Source of the DNA: Mucilaginibacter sp. SG564
GTDB lineage: Bacteria; Bacteroidota; Bacteroidia; Sphingobacteriales; Sphingobacteriaceae
DNA: 52,383 nt
NCBI RefSeq assembly: GCF_013149275.1
Contig: NZ_JABGNA010000021.1
Span: 1 to 52,383 of the forward strand
Direction of reading: 5' to 3'
This document shows, one piece after another, positions 1 through 8,800 of this stretch. The position numbers and the translations under genes were made by a program. The notes under the pieces were generated by a model. That model was not told the origin of the DNA. It did no database searches and was given only the letters and a program-made list of their open reading frames with translations. Position 1 is the stretch's first letter, and each line of letters begins with the position of its first letter.

Positions 1-80
1 GGTCATTATTTATGTTGCGCATAACGTTTTAGCTTTATTCTTTAAAGCTAATTCTGTTACCGAATTAGTTGACCTTTACA

Positions 81-164
81 ATTGCGAGCGTAGCGTGGCA
101 ATCCCCGACTTACAGAGCGGCTCTGCATATCGGGGATTGCCACGTCGTTCCTCCTCGCAATGAC
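81..164. repeat. dispersed palindrome, GCGAGG/GCAATGAC family (copy 1)
   Basis: The left arm starts ATTGCGAGCGTAGCGTGGC and the right arm ends CGTTCCTCCTCGCAATGAC. The inner arms GGCAATCCCCGA and TCGGGGATTGCC pair exactly. The tip carries a second small hairpin (CAGAGC/GCTCTG). The same outer words recur at 11302-11436 and 19285-19413, so this is a dispersed family and not a local terminator. Transcript from either direction would fold strongly. Confidence 0.85.
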
Positions 165-249
165 GCATGGACAAAGACCTCTTCTAGTAAAAGCTTCAGA
201 AAAAATCAACACCATCAACAAAATCAAAAAAATCAACGGTCTTTTTTGC

Positions 250-257
250 TAACTTTG
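250..257 (+). promoter_or_regulatory. -7 box TAACTTTG, near-leaderless start
   Basis: TAACTTTG matches the Bacteroidota primary-sigma -7 consensus TAnnTTTG and ends five bases before the ATG at 263. A transcript initiating at the usual distance would have almost no 5' leader. No good -33 TTTG is visible, so the assignment rests on the -7 box alone. Confidence 0.5.
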
Positions 258-262
258 TTAGC

Positions 263-1465
263 ATGAAACGATCAGGGAGTGCAGATATGCCTTTACATTA
301 TGGTTATGTGCCGCAATGGCTTGCCGAGCGCATGGCCAAGCTGGGTCTGGCCGTAGTAGAAAACATTGTACTGGATTATGGCAAGGACGAGGTATTACGT
401 CGCCTAAGTGATCCTTTCTGGTTTCAAAGCCTGGGCGCGGTGATGGGTATGGACTGGCATTCATCGGGCATTACTACCTCGGTGATGGGCGCGCTTAAAA
501 GGGCTATTAACCCGCATAGCCGTGAGCTGGGCATTTATATTTGCGGCGGCAAGGGCAAATACTCCAAACAAACCCCAGCCGAGCTGATGAAGATCAGCGA
601 AAGCACTGGTCTGGATGGTAACTACCTGGTGAAATGCAGCAAGCTGAGCGCCAAGGTTGATAATACCGCCATACAGGATGGCTTTCAACTATACCTGCAC
701 AATTTTATCCTGAGCGATACCGGTAAATGGGCCGTGGTGCAGCAAGGCATGAGCGATGCCAGCGGTACAGCACGCCGATATCACTGGCATTCGGAACAAC
801 TGAGCTCCTTTGTGAACGATCCGCATACGTTCATCTATGGACAAAACCACGGCCTTATCCTCAATATGACCGCTCAACAAGCTGATGCCGCGCGCAATGG
901 CGTGATGCAGATAGCCACCGAAAAACCTGAAACCATGCTGCGCGAAATCAATAAACTGGTAATGCCCGGCCATCATCATGTAACCGCTAAGGATGTCGAC
1001 CTGAAACGCCTTGGTGCCGTACTGTGGCTGGCCCATGAAAAACAACCTGCCGATTTTGAAGAGCTGTTATTATTGCAGGGATTAGGGCCGCGAACATTAC
1101 AATCATTGGCGCTGGTGAGTGAGGTAATACATGGCACGCCCTCGCGGTTTAAAGATCCGGCCCGGTTCTCGTTCGCGCATGGTGGTAAGGATGGTCATCC
1201 CTTCCCCGTGCCTACCAAAGTTTACGACGAAACCATCGGCACACTGCAAAACGCCATCTATAAGGCCAAACTGGGTCAATCGGAAAAGAATGAAGCCATC
1301 AAACGCTTATCGAAAATAGCCGAGAATGCCGAAAAGGATTTTACGCCCAATGCCAATTTTGAACAAGTGATAGCCCGCGAACGCGAAGATTCCTGGAAGT
1401 ATGGCGGTCGTACAGTAATGGGCCGCTCCAAACCACCGGTACAACAGCAACTGAAATTATTTTAA
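263..1465 (+). CDS. DUF763 domain-containing protein
   Basis: The 400-residue protein matches the DUF763 family along its length: N-terminal MKRSGSADMPLHYGYVPQWL, a GMDWHSSGITTSVMGALK segment, and an internal LLLQGLGPRTLQSLALVSE stretch that looks like a helix-hairpin-helix. The HFPxP-like segment DGHPFPVPTKVYDETI is also typical. The helix-hairpin-helix suggests a nucleic-acid role, but the family's biochemistry is not established to my knowledge. The start is fixed by the first ATG after the -7 box at 250. The 3' end overlaps the convergent lipoprotein gene by nine bases. Confidence 0.85.
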   Translation: MKRSGSADMPLHYGYVPQWLAERMAKLGLAVVENIVLDYGKDEVLRRLSDPFWFQSLGAVMGMDWHSSGITTSVMGALKRAINPHSRELGIYICGGKGKYSKQTPAELMKISESTGLDGNYLVKCSKLSAKVDNTAIQDGFQLYLHNFILSDTGKWAVVQQGMSDASGTARRYHWHSEQLSSFVNDPHTFIYGQNHGLILNMTAQQADAARNGVMQIATEKPETMLREINKLVMPGHHHVTAKDVDLKRLGAVLWLAHEKQPADFEELLLLQGLGPRTLQSLALVSEVIHGTPSRFKDPARFSFAHGGKDGHPFPVPTKVYDETIGTLQNAIYKAKLGQSEKNEAIKRLSKIAENAEKDFTPNANFEQVIAREREDSWKYGGRTVMGRSKPPVQQQLKLF

Positions 1466-1990
1466 TACCGTAGCCAAGGTCTTTTCCGACTCCAATCTCG
1501 CCCGTAAAATTGGCAATTTGATCTTAGCAAAATCCACTACATTGGCATTGCTGTTACGCGTGGCATCTTCAAATAAACCAATAAGTTGCTGCTGTTCATT
1601 AATTATTTCCTGTAAACAGGCCTTATCAAATTGAACTCCGTGCGTTTTCGCCAGCTGACTTATCATTTGCTGATGCACATCACTCACCGAATCGGCAGAG
1701 GTTACAAAGTTATCGGACTTTAATTTTCGCAGCTCATCAACAAGTTTCATATTATCCACGGTAACCTTTTGAGCAAACTGGATAACCAATTGGTTTTTAG
1801 AGTTGGATACAGGTAAGCCCGAAATTTTGATCATGGTAAGCCCGGCCTCTGTACTGCTATTCAGAAAGCTTAGTCCCTTATCATCAACCAATGATTTGTT
1901 ATTGTAATTGCTGGGACGCTTATTATCTGTACAACTCTGCACCAAAATCAGAGTGATCAATCCTATTAATATTCCTGTTATCTGCTTCAT
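1457..1990 (-). CDS. DUF4142-like lipoprotein
   Basis: This 177-residue protein begins with a lipoprotein signal (hydrophobic ITGILIGLITLI, then lipobox LVQSC with Cys20), so it should be lipid-anchored in an envelope membrane. The mature part is mostly helical and resembles DUF4142 proteins: an N-terminal FLNSSTEAGLTMIKISGL segment, a central helix rich in K/D/E and a C-terminal KIKLPILRARLESEKTLA helix. DUF4142 proteins resemble ferritin-like four-helix bundles; I see no clear metal ligands and do not propose a function. It runs convergent to the DUF763 gene with overlapping stop regions, so neither has room for a terminator. Confidence 0.7.
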   Translation of the reverse strand: MKQITGILIGLITLILVQSCTDNKRPSNYNNKSLVDDKGLSFLNSSTEAGLTMIKISGLPVSNSKNQLVIQFAQKVTVDNMKLVDELRKLKSDNFVTSADSVSDVHQQMISQLAKTHGVQFDKACLQEIINEQQQLIGLFEDATRNSNANVVDFAKIKLPILRARLESEKTLATVLK

Positions 1991-2111
1991 TTGCTACTTA
2001 CCTGTATTTTACATAAGGTTTAACAAAAATTAATGCTCCTGGTTTAGCAAAGCATCTATATATCTCGCAATCCATCCCAATTGTTACTTATACCGATTTT
2101 TAATTTTTTAA

Positions 2112-2143
2112 TTTGCGTAACCAAAAGGTTTCATTTATATTTG
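2112..2143 (+). promoter_or_regulatory. promoter TTTG-N20-TATATTTG for arsR-like gene
   Basis: TTTG at 2112-2115 and TATATTTG at 2136-2143 are separated by 20 bases, a good fit to the Bacteroidota -33/-7 promoter. The start codon of the ArsR-type gene lies 30 bases downstream. Both operator dyads described next overlap this promoter. Confidence 0.75.
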
Positions 2144-2159
2144 TAACCTAAAGGTTTCA
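2117..2159 (+). promoter_or_regulatory. tandem operator dyads GTAACCnAAAGGTTTCA
   Basis: Two near-identical 17-base sites, GTAACCAAAAGGTTTCA at 2117-2133 and GTAACCTAAAGGTTTCA at 2143-2159, differ at one base and are 26 bases apart. Each contains the dyad AACC-N4-GGTT. One lies between the -33 and -7 boxes and the other immediately follows the -7 box. This arrangement suggests repression by a dimeric winged-helix protein, most simply the ArsR-family product encoded just downstream. Confidence 0.75.
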
Positions 2160-2173
2160 AATAACTATTAACT

Positions 2174-2488
2174 ATGATTCAAAGAGACGTTTTTAAAGCA
2201 ATTGCCGACCCGACCCGACGCGAGATCATCAATTTGATTGCCCACAACAATATGAATTTAAATGCCCTGGCCGATAATTTTGATATCAGCAGACCGGCGG
2301 TATCAAAACATATTAAAATATTAACCGAATGCGGATTGCTGGTGATTAAACAGCAGGGCCGCGAACGGTTTTGTCAGGCCGATCTGCGTCAGCTGCAGGA
2401 AGTGACCGATTGGGCCGAGCAATACCGTCAGTTCTGGATGCAAAAACTGGATGCACTGGGCGGTTTCCTGGATAAAGAAGGAGCTTAA
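2174..2488 (+). CDS. ArsR-family winged-helix transcriptional regulator
   Basis: The 104-residue protein has the ArsR fold order: FKAIADPTRREIINLI, recognition-helix region NFDISRPAVSKHIKILTECG, and the beta-wing GLLVIKQQGRERFCQADL. It lacks the CxC metal site of ArsR/SmtB sensors, so it belongs with the small non-metal regulators (SdpR-like) that accompany SRPBCC proteins. The SRPBCC gene starts 56 bases downstream in the same direction and is probably co-transcribed. The promoter carries two dyads that the protein could bind, giving autoregulation; that link is inferred. Confidence 0.9.
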   Translation: MIQRDVFKAIADPTRREIINLIAHNNMNLNALADNFDISRPAVSKHIKILTECGLLVIKQQGRERFCQADLRQLQEVTDWAEQYRQFWMQKLDALGGFLDKEGA

Positions 2489-2544
2489 AAGCGGAATGCA
2501 TAAAGCTGAAGCTAAAACATAATTATAAACTTAAAATAAAACCT

Positions 2545-2970
2545 ATGAGTGCACAACCATTTGTTATCGACCGAGTTTACAACGCCTCTGTTGAGCGCGT
2601 TTGGCAAGCCATTACCGACAACAACAAAATGAAGGAATGGTATTTTGACATACCTGATTTTAAACCCGAAGTTGGCTTTGAATTTACTTTCACCGGCGGA
2701 AGCGAAGAAAAAACATACGTGCACCTTTGCCGCGTAATTGAAGTGATTGAGGGCAAAAAGCTATCGCATACATGGAGATATCAGGATTACGAAGGAGATT
2801 CGGTAGTTACCTGGGAGTTATTCCCTGAAGGTGATAAGACCCGGGTTGTACTTACCCATACCGGCCTGGAAACCTTCCCACCGCTCAAGGATTTCGCCAG
2901 AGAAAGCTTTACCGCCGGCTGGACCGAGATTGTTGGCCGTATGCTGAAGGAATATGTAGAGAAGGCGTAA
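2545..2970 (+). CDS. SRPBCC / AHSA1-type ligand-binding protein
   Basis: The 141-residue protein starts FVIDRVYNASVERVWQAITD, the classic opening of the activator-of-Hsp90-ATPase-like START fold. It continues with MKEWYFDIPDFKPEVGFEF, strand-rich LSHTWRYQDYEGDSVVTWEL and the closing long helix FTAGWTEIVGRMLKEYV. These cytosolic helix-grip proteins bind small hydrophobic ligands; the ligand here is unknown. Pairing with an ArsR regulator is common across bacteria and suggests an inducible response. A palindromic repeat begins 23 bases after the stop codon. Confidence 0.88.
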   Translation: MSAQPFVIDRVYNASVERVWQAITDNNKMKEWYFDIPDFKPEVGFEFTFTGGSEEKTYVHLCRVIEVIEGKKLSHTWRYQDYEGDSVVTWELFPEGDKTRVVLTHTGLETFPPLKDFARESFTAGWTEIVGRMLKEYVEKA

Positions 2971-2992
2971 GTTTTGGTAACTCACAAAAATT

Positions 2993-3077
2993 GTCATTTC
3001 GAACGTAGAGAGAAATCTTATATAGCTTAGATGAATAACGTATAAGATTTCTCACTCGTTCCTCGTATCGAAATGAC
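2993..3077. repeat. dispersed palindrome, GTCATTTCGAACG family (copy 1)
   Basis: The outer arms GTCATTTCGAACG and CGAAATGAC and the inner words AGAAATCTTATA and TATAAGATTTCT pair to form a long hairpin. The same two word pairs recur at 4223-4306 and, more decayed, at 37912-38029. Here it lies between the SRPBCC gene and a Crp/Fnr gene, and its right end abuts the latter's promoter. Confidence 0.85.
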
Positions 3078-3095
3078 ATTTTGGCTCCTTATCAC

Positions 3096-3103
3096 TATCT
3101 TCG
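3096..3103 (+). promoter_or_regulatory. -7 box TATCTTCG close to the start codon
   Basis: TATCTTCG differs at one base from TAnnTTTG and ends two bases before the ATG at 3105 and ten before the ATG at 3114. If this is the promoter, the message is leaderless or nearly so, and the second ATG becomes a real contender for the start. No clear -33 element is visible because the palindromic repeat occupies that position. Confidence 0.4.
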
Positions 3104-3104
3104 A

Positions 3105-3686
3105 ATGAACGTTATGCTAAACAACCTGACCAACCATATCAAAAAATTCGTAGAGCTCCATGGCATCGATGTGGAGTTGATTAATTCAGTGGTAACGGTA
3201 AAGCAGGTTAAAAAGAAAACTTTTTTACTGGAACCAGATCATATTTGCCGAGATCTATACTTCGTAAGCAAAGGTTGCCTACGCCTGTATTTCATCAACA
3301 AAAAACTCAACGAACAAATAACCCAGTTTGCAATCGAAAACTGGTGGATGAGCGATCATGGCAGCCTCGAAAGCGGTAAACCATCCAGTTATTTTATACA
3401 AGCGGTTGAAAATTCCGAAGTCATCAGCATCAGTAAGCCTAAACTGGAAGAGCTTTTTGAAAAGGTCCCCAGCCTGGAACGTTATTTCCGGATAGTGCAG
3501 CAGCGCGCTTTTATCGCCTCGCAAAAGCGTATTGAATACATTTACAGCATGAGCGATGAGGAACGCTACCGCCATTTCAACAGTCTGTTTCCCGATTTTA
3601 TACAGCGTATACCGCAATACATGCTGGCCTCCTATCTGGGCTTTACGCCGCAGTTTATGAGTAAAATACGGGCAAAAAAAGTTTAG
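3105..3686 (+). CDS. Crp/Fnr-family transcriptional regulator
   Basis: The 193-residue protein has an N-terminal cyclic-nucleotide-binding-like beta-roll (KKTFLLEPDHICRDLYFVSKGCLRLYF) and a C-terminal helix-turn-helix (YMLASYLGFTPQFMSKIRAKKV). The spacing is typical of the short Bacteroidota subgroup with a truncated DNA-binding domain. Cyclic AMP-contact residues are not obviously conserved, so the ligand is unknown. A TTG-started extension to 3081 runs into the repeat and is unlikely; ATG 3105 is preferred and ATG 3114 is possible. The AhpD-like gene lies 84 bases downstream and is a plausible target. Confidence 0.85.
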   Translation: MNVMLNNLTNHIKKFVELHGIDVELINSVVTVKQVKKKTFLLEPDHICRDLYFVSKGCLRLYFINKKLNEQITQFAIENWWMSDHGSLESGKPSSYFIQAVENSEVISISKPKLEELFEKVPSLERYFRIVQQRAFIASQKRIEYIYSMSDEERYRHFNSLFPDFIQRIPQYMLASYLGFTPQFMSKIRAKKV

Positions 3687-3770
3687 TCAGCCTCCGTATT
3701 TCTTAATCTTGATTCATTTTTTGAGGCTTGTTTTGTCCTGATCTTTGGGTATCACAAAAAACAAAAGAAA

Positions 3771-4208
3771 ATGAAAACAAGAATCTTAATCGGAAAAGTA
3801 GATCCTGAAGCATACAAAGCATTAGCTGTTTTAAGCAATTACATTGAACACAGCAGCTTAACCAAAACGCATAAAGAGCTGATCAAAATACGTGCTTCAC
3901 AAATAAACGGCTGTGCTTATTGTATAGACATGCATACCAAAGATGCCCGCAAAGCCGGTGAAACCGAACAACGCATCTACGCCCTGAACGCCTGGCGCGA
4001 AACTCCTTTCTTCACCGAAGAAGAGCGCGCTATACTGGCTTTAACCGAAGAAGTTACCCTGATACAAAACCATGTATCCGACAAAACCTACGAAGAAGCA
4101 GAACGCATCTTAGGCGAAAAATACCTGGCCCAGGTAATCATGGCCATCATCAACATTAGCGCCTGGAATCGTGTAGGTATAGCTACCGGTATGCAGCCTG
4201 CTTTGTAA
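3771..4208 (+). CDS. carboxymuconolactone decarboxylase / AhpD-like protein
   Basis: The 145-residue protein is an all-helical CMD/AhpD-family member: YKALAVLSNYIEHSSLTKTHKELIKIRASQINGC leads into CAYCIDMH (CxxC near residue 47-50), followed by KAGETEQRIYALNAWRETPFFTEEERAILAL. In AhpD the CxxC cysteines and the following His carry peroxidase-linked redox chemistry, and all are present here. Its partner regulator is probably the Crp/Fnr gene upstream, a pairing seen often in Bacteroidota. The substrate is unknown; a role in peroxide or electrophile detoxification is the likeliest reading. Confidence 0.88.
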   Translation: MKTRILIGKVDPEAYKALAVLSNYIEHSSLTKTHKELIKIRASQINGCAYCIDMHTKDARKAGETEQRIYALNAWRETPFFTEEERAILALTEEVTLIQNHVSDKTYEEAERILGEKYLAQVIMAIINISAWNRVGIATGMQPAL

Positions 4209-4222
4209 AACAAAAAACGATT

Positions 4223-4306
4223 GTCATTTCGAACGAGGTACGAGGAGAAATCTTTTACAGTGTATTTATCGCGCGCAAAAGATTTCTCACTATCATTCGA
4301 AATGAC
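4223..4306. repeat. dispersed palindrome, GTCATTTCGAACG family (copy 2)
   Basis: Arms GTCATTTCGAACGAGG and CATTCGAAATGAC enclose inner words GAGAAATCTTTT and AAAAGATTTCTC. It is the closest relative of the copy at 2993 and flanks the other side of the Crp/Fnr-AhpD gene pair, so the two copies bracket that small module. Confidence 0.85.
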
Positions 4307-4323
4307 AACCTTTTTCAAACAAC

Positions 4324-4358
4324 CAAAAAAGCCGGGTCTTTTTCAAGAGCCCGGCTTT
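4324..4358. terminator. bidirectional intrinsic terminator between ahpD-like gene and gltD
   Basis: AAAAAAGCCGGG and GCCCGGCTTTT pair, with TCTT/AAGA extending the stem and one bulged C. It has A-rich flank on the left and T-rich flank on the right, so it can terminate the plus-strand AhpD message and the minus-strand gltBD message, which converge here. Confidence 0.85.
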
Positions 4359-4395
4359 TGGATTTGGATTTATAATTCAAATTAGAACATGCTAA

Positions 4396-5874
4396 TTAAA
4401 ATACTTGGTCAAACTGGTTAACGGCGTCTTTGCTTTCGAGCACGGAGTGTCCCATCAAAAACTCATCAACCTTGCGGGCTGTTTCGCGGCCCTCGGATAT
4501 AGCCCATACCACCAGTGATTGTCCGCGGCGCATATCGCCGGCGGTAAATACTTTGCTTATATTGGTACGGTACACACCTTCTTTCGCTTTTACATTTTTA
4601 CGCTCATCAAGCTCCACGCCTAATTGCTGTATCACACCAACATGCTGCGGATGTAAAAAGCCCATCGCCAGGAATACACGCTGACAAGGTATTTCGCGCT
4701 CAGAACCTTCAACTACATTGAATTTTACCGGGCGACCCAGGAAATCCTGCTCCCACTCTACATCAACTACTTTAAGGGCCCTCAGGTTGCCTTCTTCGTC
4801 GCCTAAGAACTCCAGCGTATTTACACCCCAGAAACGCTCCGCACCTTCCTCGTGCGAGCTGGTGGTTTTCATCACCATGGGGTAAGTTGGCCATGGCATA
4901 TGCTTGGTGCGCTGCTCAGGCGGCTGAAACATCACCTCAAACTGTTTAATAGAGCTGGCACCCTGGCGGTTTGATGTACCCACGCAGTCAGAGCCGGTGT
5001 CGCCACCGCCAATGACTACCACATCTTTACCGGTAACCAGGATATCTTCACCCTGAACCGGGATGTCGCTTACCCGTTTATTTTGTTGTTTCAAAAAGTC
5101 CATCGCGAAGTGGATGCCTTTTAACTCACGACCGGGGATGTTGAGGTTACGTGGTATAGTTGAACCGCCTGCCAGTACTACAGCATCATGGCTGCGTACC
5201 AGTTCATCAGCGGCTACGTTAACACCAACCTCGCTGTTGCATTTAAATACAACGCCATCTTTCTCCATCACTTCGATACGGCGCTCTACTACCCATTTTT
5301 CCAGCTTAAAATCGGGGATGCCGTAACGTAACAGGCCTCCCGGTTTATCATCGCGCTCGTAAACAGTAACGGCGTGCCCTGCTTTGGTCAGCTGCGCTGC
5401 CGCGGCCAGTCCTGCCGGACCTGAGCCTACCACAGCTACCTTTTTACCGGTTTTAACCAGTGGTGCAGTTTGTTTTACCAGGTTTTTCTGGTAAGCGATC
5501 TCGATAATATGTTTCTCAATTTCCTCAATAGCTACAGCGGGTTTGTTGATACCCAGTACACATGCCGACTCACACGGAGCAGGGCATATACGGCCTGTAA
5601 ATTCAGGGAAGTTATTGGTTGACGATAAAATATGGTAAGCCTCTTCCCAGTTTTTGCGATACACCGCATCGTTAAACTCCGGAATAATATTACCCAGCGG
5701 GCACCCCGAATGGCAAAACGGAATACCGCAATTCATACACCTGGCCGATTGTTGGTTCAGCTTTTCGTCGGTATATAAATTAACAAACTCTTTATAGTTC
5801 TTTACGCGTTCAGCAGCCGGGGTCTTGGTTGGTAACTCCCTGTTAAACTCCTGAAATCCTGTTGGTTTTCCCAT
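4396..5874 (-). CDS. gltD: glutamate synthase small subunit (NADPH-GOGAT beta)
   Basis: The 492-residue flavoprotein delivers NADPH electrons to GltB for converting glutamine and 2-oxoglutarate to two glutamates. Iron-sulfur cysteines are seen at CMNCGIPFCHSGCPLG and RICPAPCESACVLG near the N-terminus. An FAD-binding VVGSGPAGLAAAAQL lies near residue 150, followed by YERDDKPGGLLRYGIPDFKLEK. A second nucleotide-binding GGGDTGSDC and the C-terminal FTAGDMRRGQSLVVWAISEGR are also present. Length and motif order are normal. It follows gltB with a six-base gap, so the subunits are co-translated from one message that ends at the terminator at 4324. Confidence 0.97.
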   Translation of the reverse strand: MGKPTGFQEFNRELPTKTPAAERVKNYKEFVNLYTDEKLNQQSARCMNCGIPFCHSGCPLGNIIPEFNDAVYRKNWEEAYHILSSTNNFPEFTGRICPAPCESACVLGINKPAVAIEEIEKHIIEIAYQKNLVKQTAPLVKTGKKVAVVGSGPAGLAAAAQLTKAGHAVTVYERDDKPGGLLRYGIPDFKLEKWVVERRIEVMEKDGVVFKCNSEVGVNVAADELVRSHDAVVLAGGSTIPRNLNIPGRELKGIHFAMDFLKQQNKRVSDIPVQGEDILVTGKDVVVIGGGDTGSDCVGTSNRQGASSIKQFEVMFQPPEQRTKHMPWPTYPMVMKTTSSHEEGAERFWGVNTLEFLGDEEGNLRALKVVDVEWEQDFLGRPVKFNVVEGSEREIPCQRVFLAMGFLHPQHVGVIQQLGVELDERKNVKAKEGVYRTNISKVFTAGDMRRGQSLVVWAISEGRETARKVDEFLMGHSVLESKDAVNQFDQVF

Positions 5875-5880
5875 TGAAAT

Positions 5881-8800
5881 TTAGCCTATTGTTTGATATT
5901 GTAATTTCTCGATAACTTTTTTATACTCTTTCGGATACACCTTCACAAATTGTGTAGATGCCAGCGCCCAATCCTTCAGGATCTGCTGTGCCAGTTTACT
6001 GCCGGTTAAGCTGATGTGCTTGCGTAACAATGCCTGTATCTGCTCCTCGTCCTGTAATGATAACGGGTCAAGATCCACCATCTCAGTGTTGCAGTTTTCG
6101 GCAAAAGTACCTTCGGGATTGTATACCCAGGCTAAACCGCCGCTCATACCTGCTGCGAAGTTTCTGCCTGTTTGTCCCAGGATCAACGCGCGGCCACCGG
6201 TCATGTATTCGCAACCGTGATCGCCAATGCCTTCCACTACAGTAGTAGCACCAGAGTTACGTACCGCGAAACGCTCGCCTGCCATACCACCGATAAATAC
6301 CTCGCCGGATGTAGCGCCATACAGGGCCACATTACCGATAATGATATTATCCTTCGGCACAAAAGTGGCGTTGCCTGCCGGGTAGATAGCCAACTGTGCT
6401 CCCGATAAACCTTTACCTACATAATCATTTGCTTCGCCTTCCAGCTCAAAGGATAAACCTTTGGTGGCAAACGCGCCGAAACTTTGACCTGCCGAGCCTT
6501 TGAATTTATAGTTGATGGTATTATCAGGTAACCCAGCCGATCCGTATTTTTTAGATACCTCATTGGATAACAAAGTACCAATGGTACGGTTAACGTTGAT
6601 CACATCGAAGGATGCAAATACCGGGGTTTTATCTTCCAGGGCAGCTTTAGCGCTTTCTACCAGTTTCCAGTCCAGGATATCGGCCATGCCATGATCCTGG
6701 CTTTCGCTATTGTACAGCGTCATGCCTTTGGTATTGGTTACCGGATGCAGGATGCCAGATAGATCGATCTTTTTAGCTTTCCAGTTATCCAGGTGGTCTT
6801 TTACTTTCAGGAACTGAACACGGCCTACCATTTCATGAATAGTACGGAAGCCCAGTTCAGCCATGATCTCGCGCAGTTCTTCGGCCATAAACTTGAACAG
6901 GTTAACCACATGCTCAGGTTTGCCAGAGAATAGTTTACGCAGTTCAGGATCTTGTGTAGCTACACCCACCGGGCAAGTGTTCAGGTGGCATTTACGCATC
7001 ATGATACAGCCACCGGCAACAAGGGCAGCAGTAGCCACACCCCATTCTTCGGCACCCATCAGGGCCGCAATAGCCAGGTCACGACCGGTTTTTAACTGAC
7101 CATCTGTTTGCAATACCACACGGCTGCGCAGTTTGTTGCGTACCAGTGTTTGGTGAGCCTCGGTTAAACCAAGCTCCCATGGTAAACCTGCGTGTTTTAC
7201 AGAGCTTATTGGCGATGCGCCTGTACCACCGTCATATCCGGCAATCAGGATCACATCGGCGTGGGCCTTAGCAACACCCGCCGCAATGGTACCCACGCCG
7301 GCTTTTGAAACCAGTTTTACGTTGATACGTGCGGCACGGTTAGCATTCTTTAAATCGAATATCAATTGGGCCAGATCCTCGATTGAATAAATATCGTGGT
7401 GCGGCGGCGGAGAGATCAAACCAACACCTGGTGTAGAGTGACGGGTTTTAGCGATCCAGTCATCAACTTTATGACCAGGTAATTGTCCACCTTCGCCCGG
7501 TTTTGCTCCTTGCGCCATTTTTATCTGTAGCTCATCGGCATTGGTCAGATAGTTGGAAGTTACTCCAAAACGTGCCGAAGCGATCTGTTTAATAGCCGAA
7601 CGCATAGAATCGCCGTTTGGCAATTTTTCGTAGCGCATTTCATCCTCGCCACCTTCGCCGGTATTACTTTTACCGCCTATACGGTTCATGGCGATGGCCA
7701 TGGTGCTGTGCGCCTCATGCGAGATAGAGCCGAATGACATGGCGCCCGTTGCAAAGCGTTTCATGATATTTTCTGCCGGTTCAACCTCATCTATGCTGAT
7801 AGCCTCACGGTGATGGGCAAAATCAAGCAGGCCACGGATAGTGAAATGCTTTTCGGTTTGCTCATTGATCTCTTTAGCATATTTTTTATATACCTCGTAA
7901 TCATTTGTACGGGTAGCATGCTGTAATAAGTGTACGGTGGTTGGGTTAAACAAGTGGGCTTCACCACGGCGTTTCCACTGGTAAATACCACCTTCGGGTA
8001 GTAAGTTATCGGCAGCTTTTGCGCTAAACCCGATGCGGTGTTTGCAAAGGGCCTCACGGGCTATTTCATCAAGCCCTAAACCGCCTATGCGACTTACGGC
8101 TCCGCAGAAATAACGATCCACAACCGATGTGTTTAAGCCTAATATTTCAAACACCTGCGATCCATGGTATGATTGCAAAGTAGAGATTCCCATTTTAGAG
8201 AAGATCTTCAGCAAGCCATCATTTACAGATTTTACATAATTTTTTTGCAGGTATTTGATATCCAGACTGGTTTCCAAGCTGCCATTATTTTTAATAGTTT
8301 CAATGGTTGACAGGGCCAGGTATGGGTTGATAGCCGTTGCGCCAAAAGCCAGCAAGCAGGCAAAGTGATGTACTTCCCAGGCATCACCGGTTTCCACAAC
8401 CAAACCTACCGCGCCACGGCGGCCTTTTTTAACCAAATGATGGTGAACCGCAGATACCGCCAGTAACGATGGTATAGGCGCGTGCTCAGAATCAACAGCA
8501 CGATCCGATAGGATCAATACCTCAAAACCGTCATCAACCGCGTCCTCGGCATAACGGCAAAGCCTGGCTATACCTTTTTCCAGCGAGCCCGGCATGCCAT
8601 CGGCATTAAAATAAGTTTGCAGGGTTTTAGCATGGAACAAACCGGTATCAATACTGCGCAGTTTTTCTAACTGGTGATTTTTTAGTATCGGGTGTTTTAA
8701 CACTACGCAATGGCAGTGCATTTTATCTTCATCAAGCAAATTACCGTTGTTACCAATAAAGGTAGCTAAACTCATCACTAAACGCTCCCGGATAGGATCT

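Larger units (their letters stand above)
1..262. other. gene-free left edge with a palindromic repeat
   Basis: I see no credible gene here. Bases 81-164 form a dispersed palindromic element listed separately. Bases 1-70 are AT-rich, begin GGTCA and end TGACC, and contain a small dyad (TAGCTTTA ... TAAAGCTA). Any open frame here is short and runs through the repeat, so I do not call it. Confidence 0.6.

Noticed and set aside
69..266. 65-codon frame at the left edge
   Set aside because: It runs through the palindromic repeat and overlaps the start of the DUF763 gene; codon composition is not that of its neighbours.
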